Shown: positions 1 through 7,991, numbered from the stretch's first letter. The stretch is DNA of 64,000 nt from Bacteroidota bacterium (GCA_016868775.1 VGFT01000003.1:248001-312000); one strand, 5' to 3'. Made by a program: numbers and translations. Notes: generated from the letters alone by a model not told the origin.

Positions 1-687
1 ATTCGGCTGGTGGATCCAAGCTTTTTTTGAATTCGGCAGGTGTTTTGAAATGGCCTGCTCAACGGTGTTGTAGACGCTTTTACCGATCACAATAATATTT
101 GCCGGATTCACGCTTTTTAAAATGGGGACCCCATAGTTTGTCAGGGATGTATCCAGGATCGATCTATAATCCTCGGGATTTGGCTTTTTGCCTACCAGAT
201 ATATTCCGATGATGCTTGAATCAAGCAGCCAAATTCCATTTTCTTTCAAGTAGTGTAGCAGCTCTAGTTTTTGTGCAATTCGCTCGGATGCACTTTTAGC
301 CCTTGTCACCTTGAATTTATTTTCGGCCGCTTCATTCAAAAGTTTCCAGTATTGCGGTGTCCCTAAATTATTCTCGATTTGATCGGATGCGTCGTATAGA
401 GATCGTTCTCCATATCCTATACAGTACACAAATCGGCAGTATTCCGCGGGGTAATTGGTGAGCTTGTTGGAATTTTGGAAGCCAGCTTTGTATGTTTTGA
501 TGCGATCCTCGTTGCTGGTGAAAACATGTGATTCGGCCAGCAGGACCGTTTTTATATTATCCGGCTTCCAATACATCCTCAGCTTGTGTACCAGCAAAGC
601 CGTTTCTCTGGACTCCAGCGTGTATTCCAATTTTAATTTACCGATCTCGTCGTACGTATCGTTCAGTTCTTTTTCAAATATCATCAT
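1..687 (-). CDS. Unrecognised protein, 3' end beyond window
   Basis: An uninterrupted minus-strand frame of 229 codons runs from an ATG at 687 off the left edge. The N-terminus begins MMIFEKELNDTYDEIG. I do not recognise the family with certainty. The order of segments (VLLAESHVF; GIWLLDSSIIG; NIIVIGKSV; then a terminal AWIHQPN) resembles the alternating strands of the uracil-DNA glycosylase-like fold, where a late His-containing motif follows an I-V-x-G-K strand. This is a weak inference and no catalytic residue was confirmed. The region is more AT-rich than the core genes to its right and lies beside an IS element, so it may be accessory DNA. A gene on the opposite strand is unlikely because no coherent protein is seen there. 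Confidence 0.7.
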   Translation of the reverse strand, partial: MMIFEKELNDTYDEIGKLKLEYTLESRETALLVHKLRMYWKPDNIKTVLLAESHVFTSNEDRIKTYKAGFQNSNKLTNYPAEYCRFVYCIGYGERSLYDASDQIENNLGTPQYWKLLNEAAENKFKVTRAKSASERIAQKLELLHYLKENGIWLLDSSIIGIYLVGKKPNPEDYRSILDTSLTNYGVPILKSVNPANIIVIGKSVYNTVEQAISKHLPNSKKAWIHQPN

Positions 688-996
688 ACTTCATTTTGTT
701 TCAATGGACGGGAAGCAATCCCATTTGATGAAGTTACTAATCTCGCATGTATGTTCAAAGATGACATCATTTCATGATGGCACGGAATTATTGATCGAAC
801 GACACGCGTTGTTGCTGCCTTATTTTATACTGTATTTATTTACGCAGGTCTGTGCAATTGGATCAGGTGGTCGAACAGATTTTCTCCGCTTTGCAGGTTC
901 AGCTTCTTGCGCAGGCGATACCGGCATCAAGAGGCGCTGCGTTCTTAAAAATATATTTAAATTCCGGATCATCAAAGCCTTGTATTTCACTGTATG
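688..996. other. Intergenic stretch left of the IS element
   Basis: About 310 bases without an intact gene. The only protein-like trace is the regulator tail at 840-923 on the minus strand. The short open frames seen on either strand show no recognisable domain. The stretch ends at the left inverted repeat of the IS3-family element. Confidence 0.5.
840..923 (-). pseudogene. C-terminal remnant of a LuxR/triple-Tyr type regulator
   Basis: Read on the minus strand, 27 codons followed by TAA give RYRLRKKLNLQSGENLFDHL plus a short tail. This matches the end of the LuxR-type helix-turn-helix found in Bacteroidota signalling proteins (typically xRYRLRKKLxLxxxxNLxxFL). The codons just upstream in this frame include TGA, and no other part of the domain is visible, so this is a fragment. 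It lies between the edge gene and the IS element and may be debris from the rearrangement that removed the front of the serine recombinase. The family assignment rests on one short motif. Confidence 0.35.
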
Positions 997-1017
997 TCGT
1001 CAAAGAAAGTGGACGGT

Positions 1018-2019
1018 TTAGTTGTAGAGGGTTTCGTTGTTTAAATGTAGGATTTTTTCTTTTAAAAATAGTTGTTTTCGTCTTTTTAGGGACTGTTGTT
1101 TAATGAGTGCTCTTTTCTGTAGGATTTGTTCTTGCCTTCCATAATAAACATCCGAAGGGGTGACATTTTGTAGTGATTCATGGTAACGTTCATGATTATA
1201 GTATTCTACAAAATCCTGGATAGCATCTATTAATTGCTCTGGATGATAATAGTTTTCAAGTTTCACTACATTTTTCATGGAGCGGTGATACCTTTCGATT
1301 TTCCCTTGTGTTTGCGGATGCATTACCTTTCCGTGGATGGATTTAATATTCACGGTTGATAAGTAGTCTTTCAGCTCGGAGGACACATAACAAGCCCCAT
1401 TGTCACTTAATAAAACAGGCCTTTGACTCGTTTTAAGTTCCGCTTTGATTAAAGCCTGCGCGATAGTAAATTGAACATTTTCAGCTTTCATCGTGCTGCA
1501 TAATTCCCAGTGGACTATGTACCTGCTGTAATCATCTATAATGGTGCTTAGGTAATACCATCCCCAACCAATGATTTTAAAGTAAGTAAAATCTGTTTGC
1601 CACATCTCATGTACAAACTGGGTTTTCTTTTCAAAGGAGTCACTCGCAGATAGCAAGATATGGTTAGGTGTGGTGATCAATCCCCTTGACTTTAATATCC
1701 TATAAACACTTGACTCAGAGATGAATACACCCCTTGTGTCACTGAGCTTACAAGCTAGTTCCCTAGGAGATAAATCACTGTATTCTAACGCCAGTTCCAC
1801 TACAAGTGTTCTTTCCCCTTCAGGGATGGTATTCCACTGCCTACGATTACCTGGTGGCTTTGGTTCTAGCCCCACCATTCCTTGGTCTAAATAAACCTTA
1901 TACCATTTGTAAAAAGTGCTTTTAGCAATACCCAGCTTCTGTAGCGTTTGATGAACCCCTAGTTCAGAGCCCTCCACTAGTTTAATTACTTCCTGCTTCT
2001 CCTGTGCTGTTAGTTTCAT
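1018..2019 (-). CDS. IS3-family transposase OrfB (DDE integrase core)
   Basis: A 333-residue protein with an N-terminal helix-turn-helix (about residues 5-40) and an rve integrase core. The catalytic triad is visible: D in WQTDFTYF, D in LLSDNGACY and E in GKIERYHRS. HPQTQGKIERYH is typical of IS3-type transposases. The annotated ATG at 2019 is probably not the main start. The frame stays open upstream and can be reached from orfA by a -1 shift at the A8 run (2060-2067), which would make the full OrfAB transposase. The stop lies only about 20 bases inside the left inverted repeat. Length is normal and no internal disruption is seen, so the element may still be active. Confidence 0.9.
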   Translation of the reverse strand: MKLTAQEKQEVIKLVEGSELGVHQTLQKLGIAKSTFYKWYKVYLDQGMVGLEPKPPGNRRQWNTIPEGERTLVVELALEYSDLSPRELACKLSDTRGVFISESSVYRILKSRGLITTPNHILLSASDSFEKKTQFVHEMWQTDFTYFKIIGWGWYYLSTIIDDYSRYIVHWELCSTMKAENVQFTIAQALIKAELKTSQRPVLLSDNGACYVSSELKDYLSTVNIKSIHGKVMHPQTQGKIERYHRSMKNVVKLENYYHPEQLIDAIQDFVEYYNHERYHESLQNVTPSDVYYGRQEQILQKRALIKQQSLKRRKQLFLKEKILHLNNETLYN

Positions 2020-2039
2020 ATACTTAACATACTTTTCGT

Positions 2040-2393
2040 TTAAGCCAGCCTGTCGATACTTTTTTTTAGTATGTTGTTTTCAAGCAGTAAATCAGCTACA
2101 AGTTCCTTAAGCTCTTTATTTTTATTTCGTAGATCAGCTACTTCATCACTGGTAGCCTCCCTTGTAGTATCGCCAGATAGACGCTTTTTACCCGCTTCCA
2201 TAAACTCTTTGTTCCACTTATAAAAGGTGGCTTGGGATATACCATGTTTGCGACAAAGCTCTGCAATGGAGTATTCCCCTCGTTGAGCTTCCATTACGAT
2301 TACTAACTTTTGTTCTGAGGAAAAGAGTCTCCTTGTCTTGCGGCGGATCTCTTTAATGAAGTTCTCTGTAGATTGTTTTGGCTTCTGTTCCAT
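2040..2393 (-). CDS. IS3-family transposase OrfA (helix-turn-helix)
   Basis: A 117-residue protein of the usual OrfA layout. A helix-turn-helix covers about residues 30-65 (EYSIAELCRKHGISQATFYK), followed by a leucine-zipper-like coiled coil with ENNILKK near the end. OrfA proteins bind the IS ends and multimerise through the zipper. A run of eight A on the sense strand (2060-2067) sits eight codons before the stop. Slipping back one base there continues into the orfB frame (K-Y-R-Q-A-G-L), the classic IS3-family arrangement. Upstream lies the right inverted repeat. Confidence 0.88.
   Translation of the reverse strand: MEQKPKQSTENFIKEIRRKTRRLFSSEQKLVIVMEAQRGEYSIAELCRKHGISQATFYKWNKEFMEAGKKRLSGDTTREATSDEVADLRNKNKELKELVADLLLENNILKKSIDRLA
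2060..2067 (-). promoter_or_regulatory. A8 slippery site for -1 frameshift between orfA and orfB
   Basis: The sense strand reads CTA AAA AAA AGT in the orfA frame. A -1 slip gives AAA AAA AAG and enters the open orfB frame. A AAA AAA is the standard slippery heptamer of IS3-family elements. I did not evaluate a downstream stimulatory structure. Confidence 0.7.
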
Positions 2394-2470
2394 GTCATTA
2401 TTGGTTTAATTATTAATGATGGAAACACTCTACTAATTTAGACTATATTTTGTCCAATTTATGCTGACGA

Positions 2471-2779
2471 TTTACACTTATCTTATCACTAATGGCTGAA
2501 ATTTCTAAAATGGAGACAGTAACTCTAAAAAATAGGGTAAAAGTTGCACTTAAGAACTTAAAAGAAAAAGGTGTTGTTTTGGGTCGGCCAAAGAACTCAA
2601 CTGATAGTAGAGAAAGAGTTTTAGAAAAATACCCTGATGTGATAAAATATTTGAGTAAGGGTCTCTCAATTCGTGAGGTCTCAAGGATTACAAATAAAAG
2701 CGTGAATACAACACTTAAGGTTTCTAAGTTCTTAAAGGGGGTAACAAAAAGGGTAACAAGTCAAACTGATTTAAACTAA
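2471..2779 (+). pseudogene. Serine recombinase (resolvase family), 5'-truncated by the IS
   Basis: The frame is open from the IS boundary. FTLILSLMAEISKMET corresponds to the long helix that ends the resolvase catalytic domain (usual form: L.A..AE.E...I). It is followed by the R-V-K-x-A-L and GVVLGRPKN linker and a C-terminal helix-turn-helix (SIREVSRITNKSVNTTLKV). The catalytic serine and the whole N-terminal domain are missing; a stop at 2465 inside the inverted repeat closes the frame. The missing front is not on the other side of the IS, so a deletion or rearrangement accompanied insertion. Translation could restart at the ATG at 2492, leaving only a DNA-binding stub. The gene is strongly AT-rich compared with the genes to the right, which suggests transfer. 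Confidence 0.8.
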
Positions 2780-2891
2780 TATTTTTGATACACTATCATA
2801 CCTTTTTTATATTTTTAAACTGAGAAATGAGTCAAAAGTTAAATGTTAATACGTTATTATTCAAATCTTTAAAACCGTCCGGTCCGCAAGA

Positions 2892-2918
2892 AAGCTCCAA
2901 ATTATTGGGGCTTTTTTG
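2892..2918 (+). terminator. Hairpin with T-run after the recombinase
   Basis: AGCTCC and GGGGCT can pair around an AT loop and are followed directly by TTTTTT, a plausible intrinsic terminator for rightward transcription from the recombinase side. Confidence 0.5.
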
Positions 2919-2927
2919 TTTGGTATG

Positions 2928-3036
2928 TGGTCCGCGCAGCGAACGCCAGCCTTCGCCAAGGCTTCAGCGGGCAAGTCGGTCATTGGACATTGGTCATTGG
3001 ACCGCCCGGCCGTTCGCAAAGCGAACGCCGGACACT
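2928..3036. repeat. GC-rich intergenic repeat-like block
   Basis: A compositionally distinct block between the terminator and the Gfo/Idh gene. Direct copies of GCGAACGCC occur near 2939 and 3021, and CATTGG is repeated three times around 2981-3001. An internal CCTTCGCCAAGG palindrome is present at about 2950. Blocks of this wording resemble interspersed intergenic repeats of Bacteroidota, but copy number cannot be tested here. Confidence 0.4.
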
Positions 3037-3043
3037 ACCTTTG
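3036..3043 (+). promoter_or_regulatory. -7 box TACCTTTG for the Gfo/Idh operon
   Basis: It matches the Bacteroidota TAnnTTTG element and lies only five bases before the ATG at 3049, so the mRNA is predicted to be leaderless or nearly so. Confidence 0.55.
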
Positions 3044-3048
3044 CCCCA

Positions 3049-4023
3049 ATGTTAAAAATCGGCGTATTCGGCGTTGGGCATCTGGGGAAGTTTCACGTGC
3101 AAAACTGGAAAGAGATCCCGGGGGTGGAACTCGTCGGTTTCTATGACCCCAGCGATGAACAAGCTCAAGTGGTAAAAAAGTCTTTCGGGATTGATCGTTT
3201 CCCCGATCCCGAGGCATTGATCGCCGCAGCCGATGCCATCGACATCGTGGCCCCCACCGATCATCACTTCGATCTGTGCGAGCGCGTCGTGCGCGCCGGC
3301 AAACACGTGTTTGTAGAAAAACCCATCTCGGAAACTCTGGAGCAGGCCCGCACCCTGGTCAAGCTTGCGCAGGAATCGGGGGTGAAATTTCAAGTGGGAC
3401 ATGTAGAACGATTCAACCCCGCGTTCACCGCCGTTAAAGACCTGGGACTCCAACCCCTGTTCATCGAAGTACACCGACTGGCCCAGTTCAATCCCCGCGG
3501 CACCGAAGTCAGCGTGATCCTCGACCTGATGATCCACGACATCGACATCATCCTCAGCCTGGTGAACAGTGACGTTCGCTCCATCTCCGCCAGCGGTGTA
3601 GCCGTGCTGACCGACACCCCCGATATTGCCAACGCCCGCATCGAATTTCACAACGGTTGCGTAGCCAACCTCACCAGCAGCCGCATCTCCATGAAAAAAA
3701 TGAGAAAGATGCGCCTGTTCCAAAAAGACGCGTACATCGGAATCGACTTCCTGGAAAAAAAATCGGAGGTGATTCAAATGGATCAGGGAGAAGATCCCAA
3801 AGCCTTTACGTTTGATATTCCAACGCCCGGTGGACAAAAAACGATCGCTATACGAAATCCTGTCGTATCCGATCACAACGCAATCGGACAAGAACTACTC
3901 GCCTTCAAACAGTGCATCGAGCAAAATACACGCCCTGTCGTCAATGAAACTGACGGCCTACTTGCCCTGGACGTGGCGCACCGCATTTTGGAAAAGATCG
4001 CCCAAAACGGATTGCACGAATGA
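3049..4023 (+). CDS. Gfo/Idh/MocA-family NAD(P)-dependent oxidoreductase
   Basis: A 324-residue cytosolic oxidoreductase. The N-terminal Rossmann motif is GVFGVGHLGKFH, and the family signature EKPISETLEQA (usual EKP..) lies near residue 95. VGHVERFNPAF and the conserved HDIDI follow in the substrate domain. Relatives oxidise or epimerise sugars or nucleotide sugars. The four-base overlap (ATGA) with the sugar transferase suggests a role in making a glycan precursor, but the substrate is unknown. I place the start at 3049: the frame is open further upstream to 2827, but that part runs through a terminator and repeat block and has no family similarity. First gene of a three-gene operon. Confidence 0.9.
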   Translation: MLKIGVFGVGHLGKFHVQNWKEIPGVELVGFYDPSDEQAQVVKKSFGIDRFPDPEALIAAADAIDIVAPTDHHFDLCERVVRAGKHVFVEKPISETLEQARTLVKLAQESGVKFQVGHVERFNPAFTAVKDLGLQPLFIEVHRLAQFNPRGTEVSVILDLMIHDIDIILSLVNSDVRSISASGVAVLTDTPDIANARIEFHNGCVANLTSSRISMKKMRKMRLFQKDAYIGIDFLEKKSEVIQMDQGEDPKAFTFDIPTPGGQKTIAIRNPVVSDHNAIGQELLAFKQCIEQNTRPVVNETDGLLALDVAHRILEKIAQNGLHE

Positions 4024-4628
4024 GTCAGTCGCTTCCCCTACCCGGCTGGCAAGCCCACTTGAAACGCGGAATGGACCTTGTATTCTCTCTTGGCATCGGA
4101 CTAGTTCTCGCCCCCCTATTGCTCTGGATCGCCTGGCAAGTGAAAAGAAGCGGACCCGGTCCCATCCTTTTCCGCCAAGAACGCATCGGCAGAAACGGAA
4201 AACCCTTCACACTTTTCAAGTTCCGCTCCATGATCGAACAAGCAGAACCCGAAGGACCGGCCCTTTCCACCGAAAACGACCCACGCATAACATCCTTTGG
4301 AAAAACCATTCGCAAATGGCGGCTCGACGAAATCCCTCAACTGTGGAATATTTTACGGGGAGAAATGAGTTTTGTGGGTCCTCGACCCGAGCGGCAACAC
4401 TACATCAATCAAATCCAGGCGATCCATCCCAACTATCGGCAGCTGCTGAATGTAAAACCCGGACTCACCAGCTGGGGCATGGTTCAATTCGGATATGCCG
4501 AGAACATTTCTGAAATGATCGAGCGAAGTCAATTCGACCTCGACTACCTGCAACATCTTTCCCTGATATTCGATGTCAAGATCCTGATACATACTGCCCG
4601 AATCATGTGCAAAGGAAATGGAAAGTAA
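4020..4628 (+). CDS. Undecaprenyl-phosphate sugar phosphotransferase, short type
   Basis: A 202-residue bacterial sugar transferase (WcaJ/RfbP catalytic domain) without the N-terminal membrane bundle of the long forms. One membrane helix lies at about residues 18-40. The conserved core is present: FRQERIGRNGKPF, LFKFRSM, DEIPQLWNILRGEMSFVGPRP and the late KPGLTSWG. The family moves a sugar-1-phosphate from a nucleotide sugar onto the lipid carrier at the inner membrane, starting a polysaccharide or O-antigen unit. It overlaps the upstream oxidoreductase by four bases. The specific sugar cannot be read from sequence. Confidence 0.92.
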   Translation: MSQSLPLPGWQAHLKRGMDLVFSLGIGLVLAPLLLWIAWQVKRSGPGPILFRQERIGRNGKPFTLFKFRSMIEQAEPEGPALSTENDPRITSFGKTIRKWRLDEIPQLWNILRGEMSFVGPRPERQHYINQIQAIHPNYRQLLNVKPGLTSWGMVQFGYAENISEMIERSQFDLDYLQHLSLIFDVKILIHTARIMCKGNGK

Positions 4629-4654
4629 ATTCGCACTGGCGAAACCGGGACAAC

Positions 4655-5590
4655 ATGCCCAGCTCATCATCCATAAAACACCTGACACGTACGCAAATCG
4701 ATACAACGCGGTGGAATGATTGTATCGAGCAGGCCAACAATGAAAGTCCCTACGCCCGCGCCGATTACCTCGATGCGCTTTGTCCGGGTTGGGAAGCACT
4801 TGTTCAGGGCGACTACCAACTAGTCATGCCCCTGCCGGTCAAAAGAAAATTCGGGATCCGCTATCTCTATCAACCTACCCTGGTTCCACACCTTGGTGTG
4901 TACGGAAAATCAATCGATAGCGAGCAACTAATCTCCTTTCTGCAATCCATCCCCAAAAACATTCGATGGATCGATGCTACGCTGAATCCGTCAAATCGAG
5001 TCGAACACCCCGACTTCCCCATCCGCATGCGCACCAATTATATTTTGTCGCTGGTAGATGAGTACGACACATTGCGAAGTCGCTACCGCGAGAACCACCG
5101 AAGAAACCTTCAACGGGCACAAAAAGCAGGTTGTACGGTCAATACAACGATCGACGTGCGGGAGATTTTTCAGTTGGTGCAGAACTATGTCATTCCGCGT
5201 CCCAGCTTATCCGATTCAACAAAAAAATCGTTTTTGCTGCTGATGGAAAATTGGATGCAAAGCGGAAGGGCACAGACCTATGGCGTGCGTGTAAATGGAA
5301 CATTACAAGCGGGCGCCTTGTTTTTACTGGATCGAAACCGCGCGTATTATTTGCTGGCTGGCAATCATCCAAATGGAAAAACCCTGGGTGCTTCGCATGC
5401 ATTGATCGATGCGTTCATACAAGCAAATGCCGGCACGGATCGGATTCTTGATTTTGAGGGGTCGGACCTGCCTTCGCTTGCCTTTTTTTATGCAGGATTT
5501 GGGTCAAAAACGGAGCCCTATGCCTGGTTGCAATGGAACCGATTACCGTGGTGGGTTCGGTGGATCAAATCTGGTTCAGCTAGTATGTAA
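4655..5590 (+). CDS. FemAB/GNAT-like acyltransferase
   Basis: A 311-residue protein with a GNAT-like fold of the FemAB type. YRENHRRNLQRAQKAG matches the central arginine/lysine-rich helix of this group. GALFLLDRNRAYYLLAG and the closing LDFEGSDLPSLAFFYAGFG are typical of acetyltransferase_6/FemAB proteins. These transfer acyl or aminoacyl groups to sugars or peptides. Following the sugar transferase, it may modify a surface polysaccharide, which is an inference from context. I chose the ATG at 4655. An in-frame ATG at 4607 would overlap the previous gene by 22 bases and adds a poorly conserved-looking leader. The 3' end overlaps the convergent ispD by 15 bases. Confidence 0.75.
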   Translation: MPSSSSIKHLTRTQIDTTRWNDCIEQANNESPYARADYLDALCPGWEALVQGDYQLVMPLPVKRKFGIRYLYQPTLVPHLGVYGKSIDSEQLISFLQSIPKNIRWIDATLNPSNRVEHPDFPIRMRTNYILSLVDEYDTLRSRYRENHRRNLQRAQKAGCTVNTTIDVREIFQLVQNYVIPRPSLSDSTKKSFLLLMENWMQSGRAQTYGVRVNGTLQAGALFLLDRNRAYYLLAGNHPNGKTLGASHALIDAFIQANAGTDRILDFEGSDLPSLAFFYAGFGSKTEPYAWLQWNRLPWWVRWIKSGSASM

Positions 5591-6280
5591 ATACTCGGCA
5601 GCAATCAGCAGATCGATGGGCTCGGTGATCTTTCGATTTCGTTCTTCTCCTTCAATCAAGCGAACAGGTATGCCGCGGTGTTCAACCACACTGGCTTCAT
5701 CGGTGAAATCGGTCCGATACGGCGTTTCATACGCCGGCAGAAGAATATCGCTACGAAACGTTTGCGGGGTTTGTACGATTCGGATCTGGGCGCGCGGCAG
5801 GGCGCGACTTTGCTCCCCTTCCATCAACCGAATGCTGTCGGTAGCAGGAATCACCGGAATGGCAGAACCCAGTAAACAGGCCTGTTCGAAGCAACGACGG
5901 ATCAGGGAAACGGTTAGCAAGCAGCGAACCGCATCATGCACAAAAACGATCGCGGGTTGTGTGAGGGTACGAAGTCCGTTTTGCACCGAATGAAAACGCG
6001 TTTCTCCGCCCGTAGTGAAACGGATGCGTTCCTTTCCGGGTAAATCGGCCGTCATTTTTTTCCCTTGATCCAAATGATCGGCAGGAAGTACCAGCACGAT
6101 TTGCATATCGGGATAGCTGAGCAGAAACGTTTCCAGCGTGTGTATCAGAATGGGGCGACCCTTGAGTTCCAAAAATTGTTTTGGGGTATCGACGCCCATT
6201 CGAAGTCCCCTGCCACCGGCTACGATCACCGCTACTTTAGTCGGGTTGGTGGAGAGGTCCCATGTATGCACGTGGCTCAT
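5576..6280 (-). CDS. ispD: 2-C-methyl-D-erythritol 4-phosphate cytidylyltransferase
   Basis: A 234-residue protein that makes CDP-methylerythritol from CTP and MEP, the third step of the non-mevalonate isoprenoid pathway. The nucleotide-binding signature is VIVAGGRGLRMGVDTPKQF, and VFVHDAVRC and TDEASVVE follow as in IspD. The start is set at 6280. An upstream in-frame codon at 6307 would lie inside the -7 promoter box at 6305-6312. It follows the heptose kinase-like gene by about 40 bases and may also be read from that operon. Its 3' end overlaps the convergent FemAB-like gene. Confidence 0.93.
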   Translation of the reverse strand: MSHVHTWDLSTNPTKVAVIVAGGRGLRMGVDTPKQFLELKGRPILIHTLETFLLSYPDMQIVLVLPADHLDQGKKMTADLPGKERIRFTTGGETRFHSVQNGLRTLTQPAIVFVHDAVRCLLTVSLIRRCFEQACLLGSAIPVIPATDSIRLMEGEQSRALPRAQIRIVQTPQTFRSDILLPAYETPYRTDFTDEASVVEHRGIPVRLIEGEERNRKITEPIDLLIAAEYLHTS

Positions 6281-6304
6281 TGTGAGATCGGGTGGGTGTA
6301 GATG

Positions 6305-6312
6305 CAAAGGTA
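6305..6312 (-). promoter_or_regulatory. -7 box TACCTTTG for ispD
   Basis: Exact TAnnTTTG match on the minus strand, 24 bases before the chosen ispD ATG. It lies between the kinase stop and ispD and so suggests an internal promoter. Confidence 0.55.
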
Positions 6313-6322
6313 TTGGTGAGCG

Positions 6323-7315
6323 TTATCCGAGCCAACCCAGACGACCGCATTCCGCTCGCAAGGCATCGGTGGAAATGGGCGCTGTTCCGACCTGCTCGCA
6401 AACCAACCCGCCTGCCAGATTCGCCAGATTGGCCATACAGGCCGAATCCCGGGTGATTGCATAGGCGGCGGCGGCCACGGCGATCACGGTATCACCGGCT
6501 CCGGATACATCCACGATGGTGCGAGGGTGACTGTTAAGCCACGCTGCCTGATCATTATGTTGATAGTAGACTCCTTTTTCTGAAAGGGTGATCAGGGTAA
6601 CCTGATGGTGGAGGTGTTTGGTGAGGGACTCATGTACTACGCGTAAGCGCTCAGGATCGGGTGGTGCTTGAACGTCCAGGGCTTCGGATACTTCACGCCA
6701 ATTGGGTTTGAACAGATCGACGTGTTGGTAGGCGAGGAAGTTTTTTTTCTTGGGATCGACGGCGGTAACGATGTTCATGGCTTGACAGTGCTGAATCAGG
6801 GCTTGAATCAGGGAATGCGAGAGCACGCCTTTGTTGTAATCTTCGAGGATGACCAGATCGGGGCGTTGATCCCGAAAGGACTGCTCGATCTTGGCGAGCC
6901 AGCGGCGTTCGGATTCGGGATCAAGTTCTTCGGTTGACTCTTTGTCGAGTCGCAGCAATTGTTTCTGTTGATCGAGCACCCGGGTTTTTCGGGTGGTGGG
7001 TCGGCTTGGGTCTACTTCCAGCAACTTGGTGCCGATGCCGGCTTGGTTCAAAAGATCTTGGAGGATGGAGGCGGCTTCGTCTTGTCCAACCAACGAAATC
7101 AACTCCACTTGTGAACCGAGGGCGCGCAGATTCCTCGCCACGTTTCCGGCACCGCCAATTCGTTCTTCCTGGTGTTGGTGGGCCACCACGGGAACGGGGG
7201 CTTCGGGGGAGATGCGATCGATCTGACCAAAGAAATAAGTATCCAGCATGAGGTCTCCGACGACGGCCACGCGCAGGGCGGGCAGTTTCGCAAAGAAGTC
7301 GGAGTAGGAATTCAT
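6323..7315 (-). CDS. PfkB-family kinase, HldE/RfaE N-domain type
   Basis: A 330-residue ribokinase-like protein. The N-terminal VVGDLMLDTYFFGQIDRISPEAPVP is close to the HldE (RfaE) kinase domain, which phosphorylates heptose 7-phosphate at C1 for LPS core synthesis. GGAGNVARNL and the catalytic anion-hole motif DVSGAGDTVIA are present. There is no C-terminal nucleotidyltransferase domain, so it corresponds to the stand-alone kinase. Its ATG overlaps the stop of the Skp-like gene by one base (TAATG), which implies translational coupling. The heptose substrate is inferred; another sugar is possible. Confidence 0.85.
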   Translation of the reverse strand: MNSYSDFFAKLPALRVAVVGDLMLDTYFFGQIDRISPEAPVPVVAHQHQEERIGGAGNVARNLRALGSQVELISLVGQDEAASILQDLLNQAGIGTKLLEVDPSRPTTRKTRVLDQQKQLLRLDKESTEELDPESERRWLAKIEQSFRDQRPDLVILEDYNKGVLSHSLIQALIQHCQAMNIVTAVDPKKKNFLAYQHVDLFKPNWREVSEALDVQAPPDPERLRVVHESLTKHLHHQVTLITLSEKGVYYQHNDQAAWLNSHPRTIVDVSGAGDTVIAVAAAAYAITRDSACMANLANLAGGLVCEQVGTAPISTDALRAECGRLGWLG

Positions 7316-7914
7316 TATTTTTTCGCGGACTTAAACTTACGATTTAGTCCATCGATCAACTCGCGGGTAATGTTATGAGCTGAGTCTTTGTAGTAAAAGA
7401 GTCCGGGCTCGTATGAAATGATGTAGCTGTAAGCAGTATTCTTATTGTATTCTTTCAGGAATTCCTCGATTCGTGCTTTGATTTCATTTTGACGCCGCAG
7501 CACATAATCACTATACTCTGACTCCAGGGTTTGTTGACGATTTTTAAGGTTGTTATCCAAGTTTTGCATTTCCAAACTGGCGGCATCACTTTGCTCTTGG
7601 GTAAGAGATCCGCTGTTGGCTTGCTGCTGATAAAAACTCAATTTCTGCTGCATGTTTTTTCCCAGCCGATCCAACTCAGATTTTATCGCGTCTTCTCGCT
7701 TACTCATTTCCGCCTTCAGCTCCTTCACCATCTCCGTATTGGCGGCCACGGAATCCATCTCAAAATAGGCCATACGAAACGGACCGTTCACCACATTATT
7801 TTTATCGATGGAGGCAGCCGGGGATGCCGACCTCGTGGTTGAAAAAGAGTTAAACAGCAGGTAACCTACCAAAAGTGTTAGTCCAACATTCCAGATCACA
7901 AGCGCGCGATTCAT
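7315..7914 (-). CDS. OmpH/Skp-family periplasmic chaperone
   Basis: A 199-residue protein with an N-terminal membrane segment or uncleaved signal (ALVIWNVGLTLLVGYLLF) and a long charged coiled coil at about residues 55-155, the tentacle region of Skp. YFEMDSV early and FLKEYNKNTAYSYIISYEP late are typical of Bacteroidota OmpH proteins. Skp holds unfolded outer-membrane proteins in the periplasm. The ATG at 7914 is preferred to an earlier in-frame codon at 7950 because the signal segment starts there. It is the first gene of a unit with the kinase and ispD, downstream of the rpoC terminator. Confidence 0.85.
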   Translation of the reverse strand: MNRALVIWNVGLTLLVGYLLFNSFSTTRSASPAASIDKNNVVNGPFRMAYFEMDSVAANTEMVKELKAEMSKREDAIKSELDRLGKNMQQKLSFYQQQANSGSLTQEQSDAASLEMQNLDNNLKNRQQTLESEYSDYVLRRQNEIKARIEEFLKEYNKNTAYSYIISYEPGLFYYKDSAHNITRELIDGLNRKFKSAKK

Positions 7915-7991
7915 GTTTATTTTTTTACAAATTAATACTGTTACAGCCAATTCTACATCGAGCGGACTCGGTTTAGGAAAGGCTTAACAGC

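Larger units (their letters stand above)
997..2470 (-). mobile_element. IS3-family insertion sequence with two overlapping frames
   Basis: The element carries orfA (2040-2393) and orfB (1018-2019). Imperfect inverted repeats bound it: 997-1014 on the left and the complement of 2452-2470 on the right share TCGTCA at the tip and TGGAC inside. A second matching block (GTAGAG then GTTTC) follows at about 1024-1035 and 2421-2434. The right tip at 2470 coincides exactly with the point where the recombinase frame begins at 2471. No target-site duplication is visible next to the tips (flanks ATG and TTT), as expected if a deletion followed insertion. The family is inferred from gene order, the DDE motif and the slippery site. 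Confidence 0.85.

Noticed and set aside
12-34. Adjacent BamHI, HindIII and EcoRI sites resembling a cloning polylinker
   Set aside because: They lie within an open, coherent protein frame (PNSKKAWIHQPN) and no other vector sequence is present; coincidence is likely, though the left edge could be checked for contamination.
2928-3036. CRISPR-like direct repeats (CATTGG and GCGAACGCC copies)
   Set aside because: Repeats are short, irregularly spaced and lack uniform spacers; better described as an intergenic repeat block.
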